From Myxococcota bacterium (GTDB lineage: Bacteria; Myxococcota_A; UBA796; JAJRTE01), in assembly GCA_024278455.1 (NCBI GenBank), contig JAJRTE010000107.1, positions 1 to 64,000 on the forward strand: a DNA stretch of 64,000 nucleotides. Reading direction: 5' to 3'. Positions 36,001 to 43,985 of the stretch are shown one piece after another. Positions within the stretch are counted from its first letter, which is position 1, and the number at the start of each line of letters is the position of its first letter. A model generated the notes under the pieces. That model saw only the letters and a list, made by a program, of their open reading frames with translations, ran no database searches and was not told the origin of the DNA. Both the position numbers and the translations under genes were made by a program.

Positions 36001-36459
36001 GATGGACTCGTTGCCGGCAGCCTCGAGGCGCTTGGGCGGCTGGACGAAGCCGCGGAGGCGATGGCGCGGCGGAAGAGCGCGTTTGCCGAGAGGTTCGAGA
36101 AGACCGATCTTGACGAGGACCTGTGGGAGATCGCGGCCGCCTGTCACCATCTCGCTCGCTACGCCTACCAGGCCGGCGACTCGAGCCGGGCGCTCGAGGC
36201 CGCTGAGGAGGGGTGGGTGTATGCCGTGCGCTACAACCGGCGTACCGGGTCGGATGTCTCCGACATAAGCTTGAGGCTGCTGGCCGACTTTGCAGAACTG
36301 CACCTCTATGGTAAGCTGCCGGGAAACGCCATGTCGGTCAGGCTGGAGCGGGAGTTGCGGGCCGCTTACGAGGTGATTTGCCGGCGCCGGAGTCCTGCGT
36401 GGGCGCCGTGGCGATTTCTTTTCGAGGTTTACTTGACCATGCTGGAAGTGGGGCGGTAG
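33028..36459 (+). CDS. Exported TolB-like propeller plus TPR protein
   Basis: 1143 residues from ATG 33028 (MPVIRWAAAPSLLLCLLGLPGRVHA), with AGGAG upstream and a clear signal peptide; the track start at 32677 runs over the previous gene. Residues about 35-330 form a WD40-like/TolB propeller (DPTGARLYFASNSRATWQIFVQD, SPDGRWLVFVP, SKDGKYLYFSQYLNDTNLDG). From about 350 to the end the sequence is helical with many TPR-like pairs (for example YESAEHYARLVIDRYG and RLDEAAERTVRALDWV). The combination suggests a periplasmic scaffold or sensor rather than an enzyme. The next gene, 58 nt downstream, encodes a lipoprotein with a haem-binding motif. Function not recognised. Confidence 0.7.
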   Translation: MPVIRWAAAPSLLLCLLGLPGRVHAGARMAEPLRLTAGAADEMMGATDPTGARLYFASNSRATWQIFVQDMERGVPELLFDHGADATDPRVGPRGRWILYVSYLTDATGDACLYDIETEKTTCLTDERTSESQAFWFPGGEHVGVVSRTGMHGDFRLLDFALSGGPPAVVLDRNLAAPAVSPDGRWLVFVPVTRNAEVVGANFARRAAKTLALVRLDDPDRVLELRFHLSGASGFPAFSKDGKYLYFSQYLNDTNLDGIIDGDDNSVLFRVPFDTLSDLPVDARRAEQLTSARWNCQYPVPETDRLLATCAHEGSLDIYALPLEGSVPGSWSNARLEEELRSARDTWQRLLLLAHLLGRSTEPDARVEVLRRMTQAHLELREYESAEHYARLVIDRYGGVDGGKQAQLMEILLEVIAERRETQRLVQGELNLRFIRDQQKRLERLLQPVRGGDAMAAMALIAASEVNDTIGEKGRARDLLEQVDIGAIGDPFVVSAFGDRASGLYQELGLTGKLLETLRALSDHPALAEAERLEFARRFVRALTKGAPVEERVARVARWRERVAPESPLAMVLEAEGLLLGLSPESEEAVRKGLYELYRRTSGIERRRVLVEMIVERAVTQDSDYLLYEFSNTWVSWLKRASSERQYAEALYREVLLARVYVSQAGGDFADARGYAYGLTRQTDALEAHIAFIENWDNEGRKDVAGQYAKQFRSRQDDPVYGFVRAYLVARTLQALEGEALEAGIGEARAVLQEAAPGLPRRVEVHHLQGYLAHLDFLRTGDAGFAQEANTHYLLALDLARSNPRYQATLLQSLGLLQGQVDSHRIALDYFARRDRLPYVDPEQALCIMLASARSLFHAGRLDEAAERTVRALDWVDGHPDLERFRPLALSRAALYHYAAGRDAAAWTYYLELEPWMAREDTSDEGQRTRVQLLVGKGAVAQRIGKHEEALEAFRAARERLDTSEGAFEVRERENGGRRLTYGAGAYRRLLDGLVAGSLEALGRLDEAAEAMARRKSAFAERFEKTDLDEDLWEIAAACHHLARYAYQAGDSSRALEAAEEGWVYAVRYNRRTGSDVSDISLRLLADFAELHLYGKLPGNAMSVRLERELRAAYEVICRRRSPAWAPWRFLFEVYLTMLEVGR

Positions 36460-36517
36460 GAGGGAGCGGCGCGGGGTCGGGCCCTCCTCGAGCCCGGATC
36501 ATGGAGGAGCGGCTGGA

Positions 36518-37027
36518 ATGAGACGAATCGACGGGTGGGTCGGGGGTGCGGCGTCCCTGGTGGCGCTGTGTGTGCTGGGAGCGGGGTGCGTCGTTGTGGG
36601 AGACGACGACGACGCCACCGCCACGACCGGGTTCGACGGCCTCTACGAGGACTATTTCCAGGAGTGCACCGCGTGCCACGCGCCGGATGCACCGGGATTC
36701 ACCGAGGGCACAGAGGCGACCCTGGACTTCACTACCGTGGACACGGCCTACGCCACCATCTCGACGGGCCAGGCGTCGGGCCTGTCTGGTAACCAGGAAG
36801 CCTGCAACGGCGCCTACTTCGTGGGGACCTCCCCGGAGACCAGCCTGATCATGGCCGTGCTCGACGAGGGGGTTCGGGCGGGTTTCAGCGTGGAAAGCAA
36901 CCCCGGGTGCGATGGCGACGCCATCAGCGACATGACGGTCAAGGTCGGCTTCGCGCCTTCCGAGGACTTTCTCGGCAACCTCGAGGCCTGGATAGACGAA
37001 CTCAACACTGGGGTGGCGAGAAAGTAG
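36518..37027 (+). CDS. Lipoprotein with a c-type haem motif
   Basis: 169 residues. Lipobox LGAGC (Cys24), then an acidic GDDDD stretch as in several lipoproteins of this window. Residues 50-54 are CTACH, a CxxCH haem c attachment motif, in the context FQECTACHAPDAPGF, common in the mono-haem domains of planctomycete-type cytochromes. The rest (GTSPETSLIMAVLDEG) fits such domains. It would be a membrane-attached electron carrier or redox sensor. GGAGG lies some 14 nt upstream of ATG 36518. No other cytochrome gene is in the window. Confidence 0.65.
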   Translation: MRRIDGWVGGAASLVALCVLGAGCVVVGDDDDATATTGFDGLYEDYFQECTACHAPDAPGFTEGTEATLDFTTVDTAYATISTGQASGLSGNQEACNGAYFVGTSPETSLIMAVLDEGVRAGFSVESNPGCDGDAISDMTVKVGFAPSEDFLGNLEAWIDELNTGVARK

Positions 37028-37265
37028 TCCTTGCTGGCTCGTCGCTTCCAGGCGACAGGGGGGCGGTTGCACGTGGTCGCCCACCCGGTCCTTCCTTCCC
37101 GTGGCCTGCGCCGGGTCGCACCTTTCTCGAGCTGCCCGGCCCGGGATCCATGACGCGCTCCCCGGTTTCACGCTGATTCGGATCAATAATCTTTCCATTT
37201 TCCGGCCGCCGGGGTTCAAATGGATAGAGACACCATGAAGCCGTCAATCGGCCACGGAGTTGCCC
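37028..37265. other. Intergenic region before the ECF sigma operon
   Basis: 238 nt with an unusually AT-rich patch (about 37175-37202, ...GATCAATAATCTTTCC...). This is the natural place for an autoregulated ECF promoter, but I cannot define the boxes. A 21-codon ORF at 37220-37285 overlaps the sigma start in another frame and is likely chance. Confidence 0.35.
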
Positions 37266-37826
37266 GTGCAATTGTCTCGCACTGATATCCAGGATCTCTA
37301 CGAGCGGTATGCCCATGTCGTGCACCGCCGTTGCCTGTCGATCCTCCGTGACGAGGAGGACGCATACGATGCCATGCAGGAGGTCTTCGTGCGGCTCATC
37401 AAGCATGCAGACCAGTTTCGTGGCGAGGCTCAGCCCCTCACCTGGCTCTACCGGACGAGCACGAACCTGTGCCTGAACCGGATACGGGACCGCCGGTCCC
37501 GTGCCAGGAAGTTGGCTGAGCCCAACCCCGCCGCAGACACCTTGCCCGGCATGGGCGCGTTCTCGCGGATCGACCCGGAGCGCCGGCACCTGGTCGCGTC
37601 GTTGCTCGAAAAGGCCGACGAGTCGACCCGCGCGATCGTCCTCTACTACTTCGTCGACGAGATGACGTTGGAAGAGGTCTCCCGTATCGTGGGCGTGAGC
37701 GTGCCGACGATTCGCAAGCGGATCCGGCGATTCCAGCGGATCGCCGGGAAATCGGTTGGCAGAACCGCCTTGAGCGCGTGTCTCCTGGCGCTCGTCGGCG
37801 GTCTCGAAGCCTGGAGGGTGTCATGA
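37266..37826 (+). CDS. ECF-type sigma-70 family factor
   Basis: 186 residues from GTG 37266, chosen because GGAG lies 6 nt upstream; the track start TTG 37260 differs by two codons. Region 2 covers about 5-75 (LYERYAHVVHRRCLSILRDEEDAYDAMQEVFVRLI) and region 4 about 110-165 (LYYFVDEMTLEEVSRIVGVSVPTIRKRIRRF, a helix-turn-helix). Regions 1 and 3 are missing, which defines the ECF group. The last 20 residues are hydrophobic (LSACLLALVGGLEAW), unusual for a sigma factor. The stop overlaps the anti-sigma ATG by 4 nt. The operon also encodes a secreted caspase-like protein, suggesting an envelope-stress or developmental response. Confidence 0.9.
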   Translation: MQLSRTDIQDLYERYAHVVHRRCLSILRDEEDAYDAMQEVFVRLIKHADQFRGEAQPLTWLYRTSTNLCLNRIRDRRSRARKLAEPNPAADTLPGMGAFSRIDPERRHLVASLLEKADESTRAIVLYYFVDEMTLEEVSRIVGVSVPTIRKRIRRFQRIAGKSVGRTALSACLLALVGGLEAWRVS

Positions 37827-38734
37827 GCGTGCGAGACGAGGCGAAACCGGCCGTGTCACGAGCCTCCGGGTGCTTCTCGAGGTTCCTGCTCGAGCGTTAC
37901 CTGGCCGCGGAACTGGGTGACCCCGACGCCAGCCGTGTTGCAAGCCACCTCGAGGCCTGCGCGCGGTGCCAGGGGCTGCTCGAGACCCTCGAAAAGGAGA
38001 AGGCGGCCTTCCAGGACCGCGTCCCGTTCGACAGGTTCTACAGCGACCTCGAGGCGCGCCTTCGCCGGGATGCCACCGCCGATCGAGACGCCCGGCAGGC
38101 GACGCTCGAGATGTCTGGCGGCAGGGTGGGTTCCTGGCTGGAGCGCGTGCGGGCGTGGATCGCGGACTTTTCGCAATGGCTGGCCGGACCGCGGTGGGCG
38201 GTCGTCGCCGTCGTCGCCGTGGCGCTGGTGGTCGTGCTTCCACGAACGGGCGGCCTGATCCCCGGCGACCACGACGACGGATCCCGTATCAAGGCCACGG
38301 CCGTTCATCCCGGCCCGCTCGAGGTGGTGTTGCTCAGGGACGGCCGGATCGTGCAGGCGGTGAGCGGAGACCTGTTCCACCAGGGCGACAGGCTCCAGTT
38401 CAGGATCGCCCCCGGCACATGGCGGTTCCTGCACCTGGTCAGCCTGGATGACCAGGGAAGGCTCACCCCGTTCTACCCCGATGACGGGTCGGCCAGCCTC
38501 GAGCTGCGGCTTGACGCCGAACAGTTGTTGCCGGGTGCCATCGAACTCGACGACTTCGTGGGCCAGGAGCGGATTTTCGCCGTATTCAGCCAGGAGCCCC
38601 TGGACTATTCCGTCGTGGAGGAAGCTGCCAGGAGACTCGGGGCAGGCATGTCCCTGCCGCTCGACCTGGCGCGGATCGAGGAACTGCCCATCGATGGGAC
38701 GGCCCAGGTGTCCTTCCTGATGATCAAGGAGTAG
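37823..38734 (+). CDS. Membrane anti-sigma factor with zinc finger and extracytoplasmic domain
   Basis: 303 residues from ATG 37823, overlapping the sigma gene (ATGA). The N-terminus carries the anti-sigma zinc-finger pattern HLEACARC (His42, Cys46, Cys49). One membrane segment (about 124-140, RWAVVAVVAVALVVVLP) separates it from an extracytoplasmic domain of about 160 residues with VVLLRDGRIV and FLHLVSLDDQGRLTPFYPDDG, resembling DUF4384-type domains that often accompany caspase-like proteins. Expected role: hold the sigma factor inactive until an outside signal is sensed. The track start at 37778 lies within the sigma gene. Confidence 0.8.
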   Translation: MSVRDEAKPAVSRASGCFSRFLLERYLAAELGDPDASRVASHLEACARCQGLLETLEKEKAAFQDRVPFDRFYSDLEARLRRDATADRDARQATLEMSGGRVGSWLERVRAWIADFSQWLAGPRWAVVAVVAVALVVVLPRTGGLIPGDHDDGSRIKATAVHPGPLEVVLLRDGRIVQAVSGDLFHQGDRLQFRIAPGTWRFLHLVSLDDQGRLTPFYPDDGSASLELRLDAEQLLPGAIELDDFVGQERIFAVFSQEPLDYSVVEEAARRLGAGMSLPLDLARIEELPIDGTAQVSFLMIKE

Positions 38735-38741
38735 CCGGGAG

Positions 38742-40352
38742 ATGACGTGTCGAGCCCGCACAAGATGGCTCCTGTTCGCGGTCATCCTGGCGATCACCGG
38801 GAACCTGGACGCCGGCGAGATGCGCCGGTTCGGACTGTTCGTGGGAGAGAATGACGGAGGCGCTCGAGCACACAGGCTGCTGTACGCCGCCCAGGACGCT
38901 CGCACCATGCGGGACCTGCTGGTAGAACACGGTGCCATCGACCCGAACGACGCCAGGTTGCTCGTCGACGTGACCGAACGGGGGGTCCAGGACGCCATCC
39001 GGGCCATGGGCAAGCGGATTCGGGCGCACCGTGGCGCCGGGGGGCGCGCCACGCTCTTTTTCTACTACTCCGGGCATGGCGACAGCCAGGGCCTGCGGCT
39101 CCGCGATACCATCCTCGCGCTCGGTGCATTGAAACAGGCACTCCGGGACACCACGGCCGATCTGCGCATCGTCATGCTCGACGCCTGCCAGAGCGGCCAG
39201 GCCACCCGGCCCAAGGGCGGAACCAGGGCGCCCTCGTTCCTCGTCGAGGTGGACCGTGGGGAGAACCTGGCCGGCGAGGTCATCATCACCTCGAGCGCTG
39301 CGGACGAGGCGTCCCAGGAGTCGGACAGGATAGGAGGAGGCTATTTCACGCATCACCTGGCCACCGGCTTGAGAGGCGCCGCGGACATCTCTCGAGACGG
39401 GATGGTCACCCTGGAAGAGGCTTACGCCTATGCGTACAACAGGACCCTGTACGAGACTGCCGGGTCGGCGGTGGGTCTTCAGCACGCAGGATACGCGGCC
39501 GATCTGCGGGGGCACGGTACGCTCGTGCTGACCTGGCCGGCCGACGGCCAGACCGTCCTCGTGTTTCCCCCCGGGCTGAACGGCAGCTTCATGGTTTTCG
39601 ACCGGGACCGGAAGCTGTTCGTCGCCGACCTCGAGATGAACGGGCGTGACGAGCGGCGCCTGGCCTTGCCCGCCGGCCGCTACGTGGTCCAGAAGAGGGC
39701 GCCGGACCACCTGCTCACCACCGAGGTGTACCTGACTCGAGGCGTCATGCGCCAGGTCGACGAGAAGGAGATGACAGCCACCGGGTTCGAAGACGATTTC
39801 GCCAAGGGTGTGGAATTGGCGAACATTCGGCGAGCCACCCGCGTCCCGGTCCTGGTGAGCGGCCTCGCCGGCGTGCAGAAGTTCCTGTTGCAACCGGCGG
39901 GCACGCCCCTGTTCATCGACATGCCCATGGCGGGGCTCGAGGTCGAATGGCGCGGGCTGATAGGCCCGAACTGGTCCCTCACTGCCGACGTGATGACTGG
40001 CGTCGCGGAGACGACCCTGGATTTCTCCGCCTACGACGTGCCTACCTCGTACTGGCAGTTCAACGTCGGGCTGGGGTTGAAGTATGGCAGAAGCTGGGGG
40101 CCGTTGCGACTGTCGGCGGGGCCGCACGTCGGCAACCTGTACGTGCGCCGATCGTTCCCGGGCAGCATCGAGCCGCCGCAGGACTTCATGATGGTGTCAC
40201 CCGGCGTGATTGGAGAAGCCGCGCTTCGACTGACCCCGCGATTGGTCGTGGGCGTGCAGGGACGGAGCCACCTGCTATACTACTACGTGGAAGACGACGA
40301 TTTCAGCCTTGCCTACAGCGAGGCGCTGGTTCGAGCAACGGTGCGGTTTTGA
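38742..40352 (+). CDS. Secreted caspase-like (C14) protease with a barrel-like C-terminal domain
   Basis: 536 residues. A signal peptide (about 1-24, ending NLDA) is followed by a caspase/metacaspase fold: FGLFVGENDGG, AQDARTMRDLLVEHG, catalytic His112 in FFYYSGHGD and Cys149 in VMLDACQSG, then IITSSAADEASQES. Both catalytic residues are present. Residues about 255-350 form a beta domain with PAGRYVVQKR. The last 140 residues alternate polar and aromatic strands (WQFNVGLGLKYGRS, GPLRLSAGPHVGNLYV) and end VRATVRF with a terminal Phe, as outer-membrane barrels do. The gene begins 7 nt after the anti-sigma stop, with AAGGAG upstream. Substrate unknown; a surface-anchored protease is the best reading. 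Confidence 0.8.
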   Translation: MTCRARTRWLLFAVILAITGNLDAGEMRRFGLFVGENDGGARAHRLLYAAQDARTMRDLLVEHGAIDPNDARLLVDVTERGVQDAIRAMGKRIRAHRGAGGRATLFFYYSGHGDSQGLRLRDTILALGALKQALRDTTADLRIVMLDACQSGQATRPKGGTRAPSFLVEVDRGENLAGEVIITSSAADEASQESDRIGGGYFTHHLATGLRGAADISRDGMVTLEEAYAYAYNRTLYETAGSAVGLQHAGYAADLRGHGTLVLTWPADGQTVLVFPPGLNGSFMVFDRDRKLFVADLEMNGRDERRLALPAGRYVVQKRAPDHLLTTEVYLTRGVMRQVDEKEMTATGFEDDFAKGVELANIRRATRVPVLVSGLAGVQKFLLQPAGTPLFIDMPMAGLEVEWRGLIGPNWSLTADVMTGVAETTLDFSAYDVPTSYWQFNVGLGLKYGRSWGPLRLSAGPHVGNLYVRRSFPGSIEPPQDFMMVSPGVIGEAALRLTPRLVVGVQGRSHLLYYYVEDDDFSLAYSEALVRATVRF

Positions 40353-40425
40353 GAATAACCTCACGCGCGCGCCCTCGAGAAGCAGGAGCATGGCGCACGC
40401 CCGATTCTCCGGCGAGGACGATACC

Positions 40426-41538
40426 ATGAGAGCTTCAACGATGACAGGCGCAAGAGCAGGAACCGGCACCACGACCGGCAGTGCCGGTGCCGGGATTCTG
40501 ACCGGCCGTGCAGTGGTGGCCTTGGCCGCTGCGACCGCACTCCTGGCCCCGTCCGGGTGTGGGGAGCCGTTCACGAACGCCCTGTTCGAGGAGGACATCC
40601 TCTACCTGGACGCCCTCCCTTCCGATGTCCTCTACGTGGACACCCCGGAGGATTCCGGAGGAAGTGTCTCGCGCCCCGCCCCCGCGGAGGCAGCAGCAGC
40701 ACTCCCCGCAGCCTGCGCGGCGGCAACCAACCCCTGCGACCCCGACATGTTGCGGCAGTTTACGGTCCAGGTCGCCAGGAGTCTGAACGAACAGATCTAC
40801 TACCTCCTGTCGCTCCTGGACAAGATTCGGACGTTCGATCCCACCCTGCGCACGGACAATAGCCGGGTCTGGGGCCCCATTCTCGTGCCAGGCAGCGACG
40901 TGTATGTCCGCCTGGAGGTCACTCGAGGCACCGCGACCTTCTCCTACGAGATGACCCTGTCCTACGACCCGAACGACCCCACCGACATCGTTCTGGCGGG
41001 CTTCTATCGCCCGGGATCGACCGCCGACGAAGGGGTCGGGCAGTTCTCATACAGCTTCACCGTGCACCGCGACTACTTCCCCGATGAGGTGTCGATGGAC
41101 GGCGAGATGGACGTCGCCTACTCCACGCTCGGCGACGAGGTCGACCTCGACGTCACCCTCGACGACATGGGAGAGCCCGGTGAAGAGCCGTTCGATGCCG
41201 CCTATGCCTTCTACGCCCCGGGCGATGGGTCGGGACTCTTCTACTTCAGCCAGGAAGCGGAGATCGTCGAGCCCGACGAAGGAGAGCCGCAGCTCCTCGA
41301 ACAGGCGTCGATCTGGAGCGGTTGGAAAGAAGACGGTTGGGGACGGGCGGACATCAGGTATTATGGAGGGAACCTCGGCGACGTGGTCGCCGGTGGGGTC
41401 GAGTGCTGGGACCCTGGACAGACACCGGTCTACGCCTACTTGGCCGGGTGCGTCTACGATCCCTCCTTGTGGGATGCCACTCTGTGTATCGAACCATCCA
41501 TCGGATGGAACGAGGAGACCGATGAAACAACTCGATAA
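40426..41538 (+). CDS. Lipoprotein of unknown function downstream of the caspase gene
   Basis: 370 residues from ATG 40426, chosen for GAGG 8 nt upstream; ATG 40390 is an alternative and the track start at 40309 overlaps the caspase gene. After a Thr/Gly/Ala-rich N-terminus comes a lipobox (LLAPSGC, Cys45). The mature part has an Ala/Pro stretch, a helix (LRQFTVQVARSLNEQIYYLLSLLDKIRT) and acidic beta-rich sequence (VSMDGEMDVAYSTLGDEVDLDVTLDDMGE). Three late cysteine-containing strands (GVECWDPG, AGCVYDP, ATLCIEP) may form disulphides. The gene is 73 nt from the caspase stop and may belong to that operon. Family not recognised. Confidence 0.6.
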   Translation: MRASTMTGARAGTGTTTGSAGAGILTGRAVVALAAATALLAPSGCGEPFTNALFEEDILYLDALPSDVLYVDTPEDSGGSVSRPAPAEAAAALPAACAAATNPCDPDMLRQFTVQVARSLNEQIYYLLSLLDKIRTFDPTLRTDNSRVWGPILVPGSDVYVRLEVTRGTATFSYEMTLSYDPNDPTDIVLAGFYRPGSTADEGVGQFSYSFTVHRDYFPDEVSMDGEMDVAYSTLGDEVDLDVTLDDMGEPGEEPFDAAYAFYAPGDGSGLFYFSQEAEIVEPDEGEPQLLEQASIWSGWKEDGWGRADIRYYGGNLGDVVAGGVECWDPGQTPVYAYLAGCVYDPSLWDATLCIEPSIGWNEETDETTR

Positions 41539-41682
41539 GCCCGCAGTTCCCCTGTTCCCAGCAGCGGTCGCTCGAGGTGACACACCACGTCCAGTCAGAA
41601 GTATGCACCCTCCCGGCCCCGTCGCCTGCCTGACAAATCCGCCCACCCCCAACTGACAGGTCAGCAGCAACAGGACCCAGGA

Positions 41683-43539
41683 ATGCAACAGGTTCCCATT
41701 CGCGCACCACGACATCGTGCCCGCAGACCTCGGGCCGACCGGCAACTCCCGGTAGGCTTGGCGCTCCTCGCCGTCGCACTCCTCGCCATTCGATGTGGCG
41801 GGGATGACCCCGGCGCCCAGTTGGCCTGTTCGCCCGGAGACACGCCGTGTGCCACACGGACACCGGGCCCGGACGGACAATCGACCGGGACTCCGTGTCC
41901 CACATCCCCGGCCTGTGCCTCGCCGACGCCCTCTCCTTCGCCGGCCGCCACCCCGACGCCCCCCCTCACCCCGACGCCCACCCCCACCCCGACGCCCACC
42001 CCCACCCAGTTCCCGGACATCCAACTGCTCGACGCTCCCAATCCCGACAATCCACAATCCCGCGCGTTCGACATCGCGCTCGAGACCGCACAGGCCGTCA
42101 TCCTCGAGTGTGTCCAGGACGGCGACGACCAGGAACGCCATCGCCTCTCATCCCCCCCACAGCGCGACCACCACCTCGTGCTGTACGGCCTCAAGGCCGA
42201 TACCTCGTACCACTGCGACGCGGCCATCGACGGCATGCCGGACAGGCGGTCGAACGACGTGACCTTCCACACAGATCCGCTCCCGCCGGATCTCTACTCG
42301 CCGGTCGTCTCGGTTCCCCCCTCGGACCCTGCTGCGGTGGGCTATACGCTCATCAACTATGCCCTCATGGACGACGACTCGTGGTCCTACTCCGGTGACC
42401 GGCTCGTCATTCTGGACCCGCTCGGCGATGTGCGCTGGTACTACGACGAGGGGGGCGGCGGCGATGTGGAGGTCACCTACGCCGGAAACAATCTCATACT
42501 ATTCGGCGGAATGGCCAACACATACAACAACCCGACGCTGGTAGACCTCGACAGGACCGAGGTCTTTCACGCTGCCTCGAGCCAACTCGTGGATTACGAG
42601 ATCGCCGGCACGTTTCATCACGATACCGGCATGTCACAGGCCGGGGGCACGATCTTCGCCATGACCAAGACGAAGATCGACAACATCTGGCGGGGGTTCA
42701 TCATCCGCGAGATCGATGTCGCGACCGGCGACGTCGTCTGGTGGTGGGACGCCTATGCCGATGGCGTACTGGCTGGCTGGCTCGAGCCCGGTTCCGAGCA
42801 GGACCTCGACCCCTACCACGCCAACTCGGTGCAAGATCGGTGGGAAAACGGGCGCTGCTACATCTATCTCGGCATGCGGAACCTCAACCAGATGGTCAAG
42901 ATCGACTATGAAACCAAGGACGTGCTCTGGCGCCTGGGATACAAGGGCGATTTCGTCCTCCTCGAGGCCGACGGATCGCTGGCCGAACCGGAACGTTGGT
43001 TCTTCCATCAGCATGATGCGAAGCGCGAGGGGCAGTACGTGCTCGTCTATGACAACGGCAAGACGCGCAACGAGGTCGGGGGCGAGGAATACTCGCGGGC
43101 CCTGGTGCTCGAGTTGGACGAAGAGGCGGCAACGGCGACCATCGTGCTCGAGTACACCGAGGATGGGTGGTTCGAGCCCATCTGGGGGGGGCTGGATCTG
43201 CTTGACAACGGTCATTTTCTCATCGCCATCGGCCATTGCCCGTTGTGCGTCTCCACGCCGCGCACCAGTGCGTTGATCGAAATCGACCCGGCGGGTAACG
43301 TCGTGTGGCGGTTGGACTATCAGCGAGAGAACGAGGTGTTCTATCGAGCGGACCGGGTGGACGGGTGCGCGTTGTTCCACAATGTCGCGTTCTGCCCGGC
43401 GCTCGATGACCCTTCTGGCGAGGAGGCTTCCTCGAATCATGGGGGCGATGAAGTGAGGGCGGCCCCTGGTCCGCGTGGCCCTGCAGGAGGCGTCAGTCCT
43501 TCATCACGGCCTGGATACCCCGGAAGACGAGATAGATGA
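41683..43539 (+). CDS. Arylsulfotransferase-like lipoprotein
   Basis: 618 residues. Lipobox LLAIRC (Cys38), a Pro/Thr linker (about 85-108), then a domain matching the arylsulfotransferase (ASST) family: LIFFGG-like LILFGGMANTY, FHHDTGM, DPYHANSVQ, and the signature FFHQHDAKREGQYVLVYDNGKTR. In E. coli CKB-type ASST the catalytic histidines lie in such segments and transfer sulfate between phenols in the periplasm; activity here is inferred. The tail after about residue 585 (GEEASSNHGGDEVRAAPGPRG...) is low-complexity, and its last 47 nt overlap tail to tail with the small gene at 43493-43678. The sequence between 41539 and 41682 holds nothing I recognise. Confidence 0.7.
   Translation: MQQVPIRAPRHRARRPRADRQLPVGLALLAVALLAIRCGGDDPGAQLACSPGDTPCATRTPGPDGQSTGTPCPTSPACASPTPSPSPAATPTPPLTPTPTPTPTPTPTQFPDIQLLDAPNPDNPQSRAFDIALETAQAVILECVQDGDDQERHRLSSPPQRDHHLVLYGLKADTSYHCDAAIDGMPDRRSNDVTFHTDPLPPDLYSPVVSVPPSDPAAVGYTLINYALMDDDSWSYSGDRLVILDPLGDVRWYYDEGGGGDVEVTYAGNNLILFGGMANTYNNPTLVDLDRTEVFHAASSQLVDYEIAGTFHHDTGMSQAGGTIFAMTKTKIDNIWRGFIIREIDVATGDVVWWWDAYADGVLAGWLEPGSEQDLDPYHANSVQDRWENGRCYIYLGMRNLNQMVKIDYETKDVLWRLGYKGDFVLLEADGSLAEPERWFFHQHDAKREGQYVLVYDNGKTRNEVGGEEYSRALVLELDEEAATATIVLEYTEDGWFEPIWGGLDLLDNGHFLIAIGHCPLCVSTPRTSALIEIDPAGNVVWRLDYQRENEVFYRADRVDGCALFHNVAFCPALDDPSGEEASSNHGGDEVRAAPGPRGPAGGVSPSSRPGYPGRRDR
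41950..42009 (+). repeat. Pro/Thr linker microrepeat in the arylsulfotransferase gene
   Basis: Short iterations of ACCCCGACGCCC encode alternating Thr-Pro residues between the lipid anchor and the sulfotransferase domain. The unit CCGACGCCCACCCCCACC occurs twice in tandem. Such tracts are prone to slippage and serve as flexible spacers. Confidence 0.7.
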
Positions 43540-43678
43540 CCAGGACGGCGACGGCGACGCGGACACCGAGGTAGAGCAGGCCGAATGTGAGTCCGAGCAA
43601 CCCGAGCACGATCTTGAGGATCACCGGGAGCAGCACGATGGCGAGGACGATGATACCGACGGTCTTGAGTATTTCCAT
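43493..43678 (-). CDS. Small hydrophobic membrane protein
   Basis: 61 residues at the end of a longer minus-strand track ORF. The real start is ATG 43678 (MEILKTVGIIVLAIVLLPVILKIV), with GGAG and AGG motifs just upstream. Almost the whole chain is hydrophobic, giving two membrane segments (about 5-30 and 32-55) around a GLLYLGVRV turn, with charged end QAVMKD. It resembles small bacterial membrane proteins of unknown function. The gene overlaps the arylsulfotransferase 3-prime end by 47 nt on the opposite strand. Confidence 0.7.
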   Translation of the reverse strand: MEILKTVGIIVLAIVLLPVILKIVLGLLGLTFGLLYLGVRVAVAVLVIYLVFRGIQAVMKD

Positions 43679-43985
43679 GACCTGTCTCCGAATGCAACGG
43701 GCCTGCGCATGTTCTTCTTGTGTACCAGGCAGGTCGCGGGACGGCAATGGAAATCGCGTCCGGCAGTTCTGCTCGCCCGATGTGCGGCCCGTGAAGTTCC
43801 CGGCAGTCTCGCGATGGTAGCGTTCGCCTGGCCCGGCTGCGAGGGCGGTGCAGCGTATCATCCTCAGGGGGTGCCGCGCAAGGAAGCCTGTAAGGTAGGG
43901 GAGGGGGGCAGCTCGACGCGAGATCGGCCTGGCTCCGGGAGAACCGGGTGCCTGGGCATTGTGGACAGGGTACTGGGGGAGAGGT
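43679..43985. other. Divergent intergenic region
   Basis: 307 nt between the minus-strand small membrane protein gene and the plus-strand acyl-CoA synthetase gene. The ribosome-binding sites at both ends are clear. I found no convincing promoter pair, repeat or RNA gene. Confidence 0.4.
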
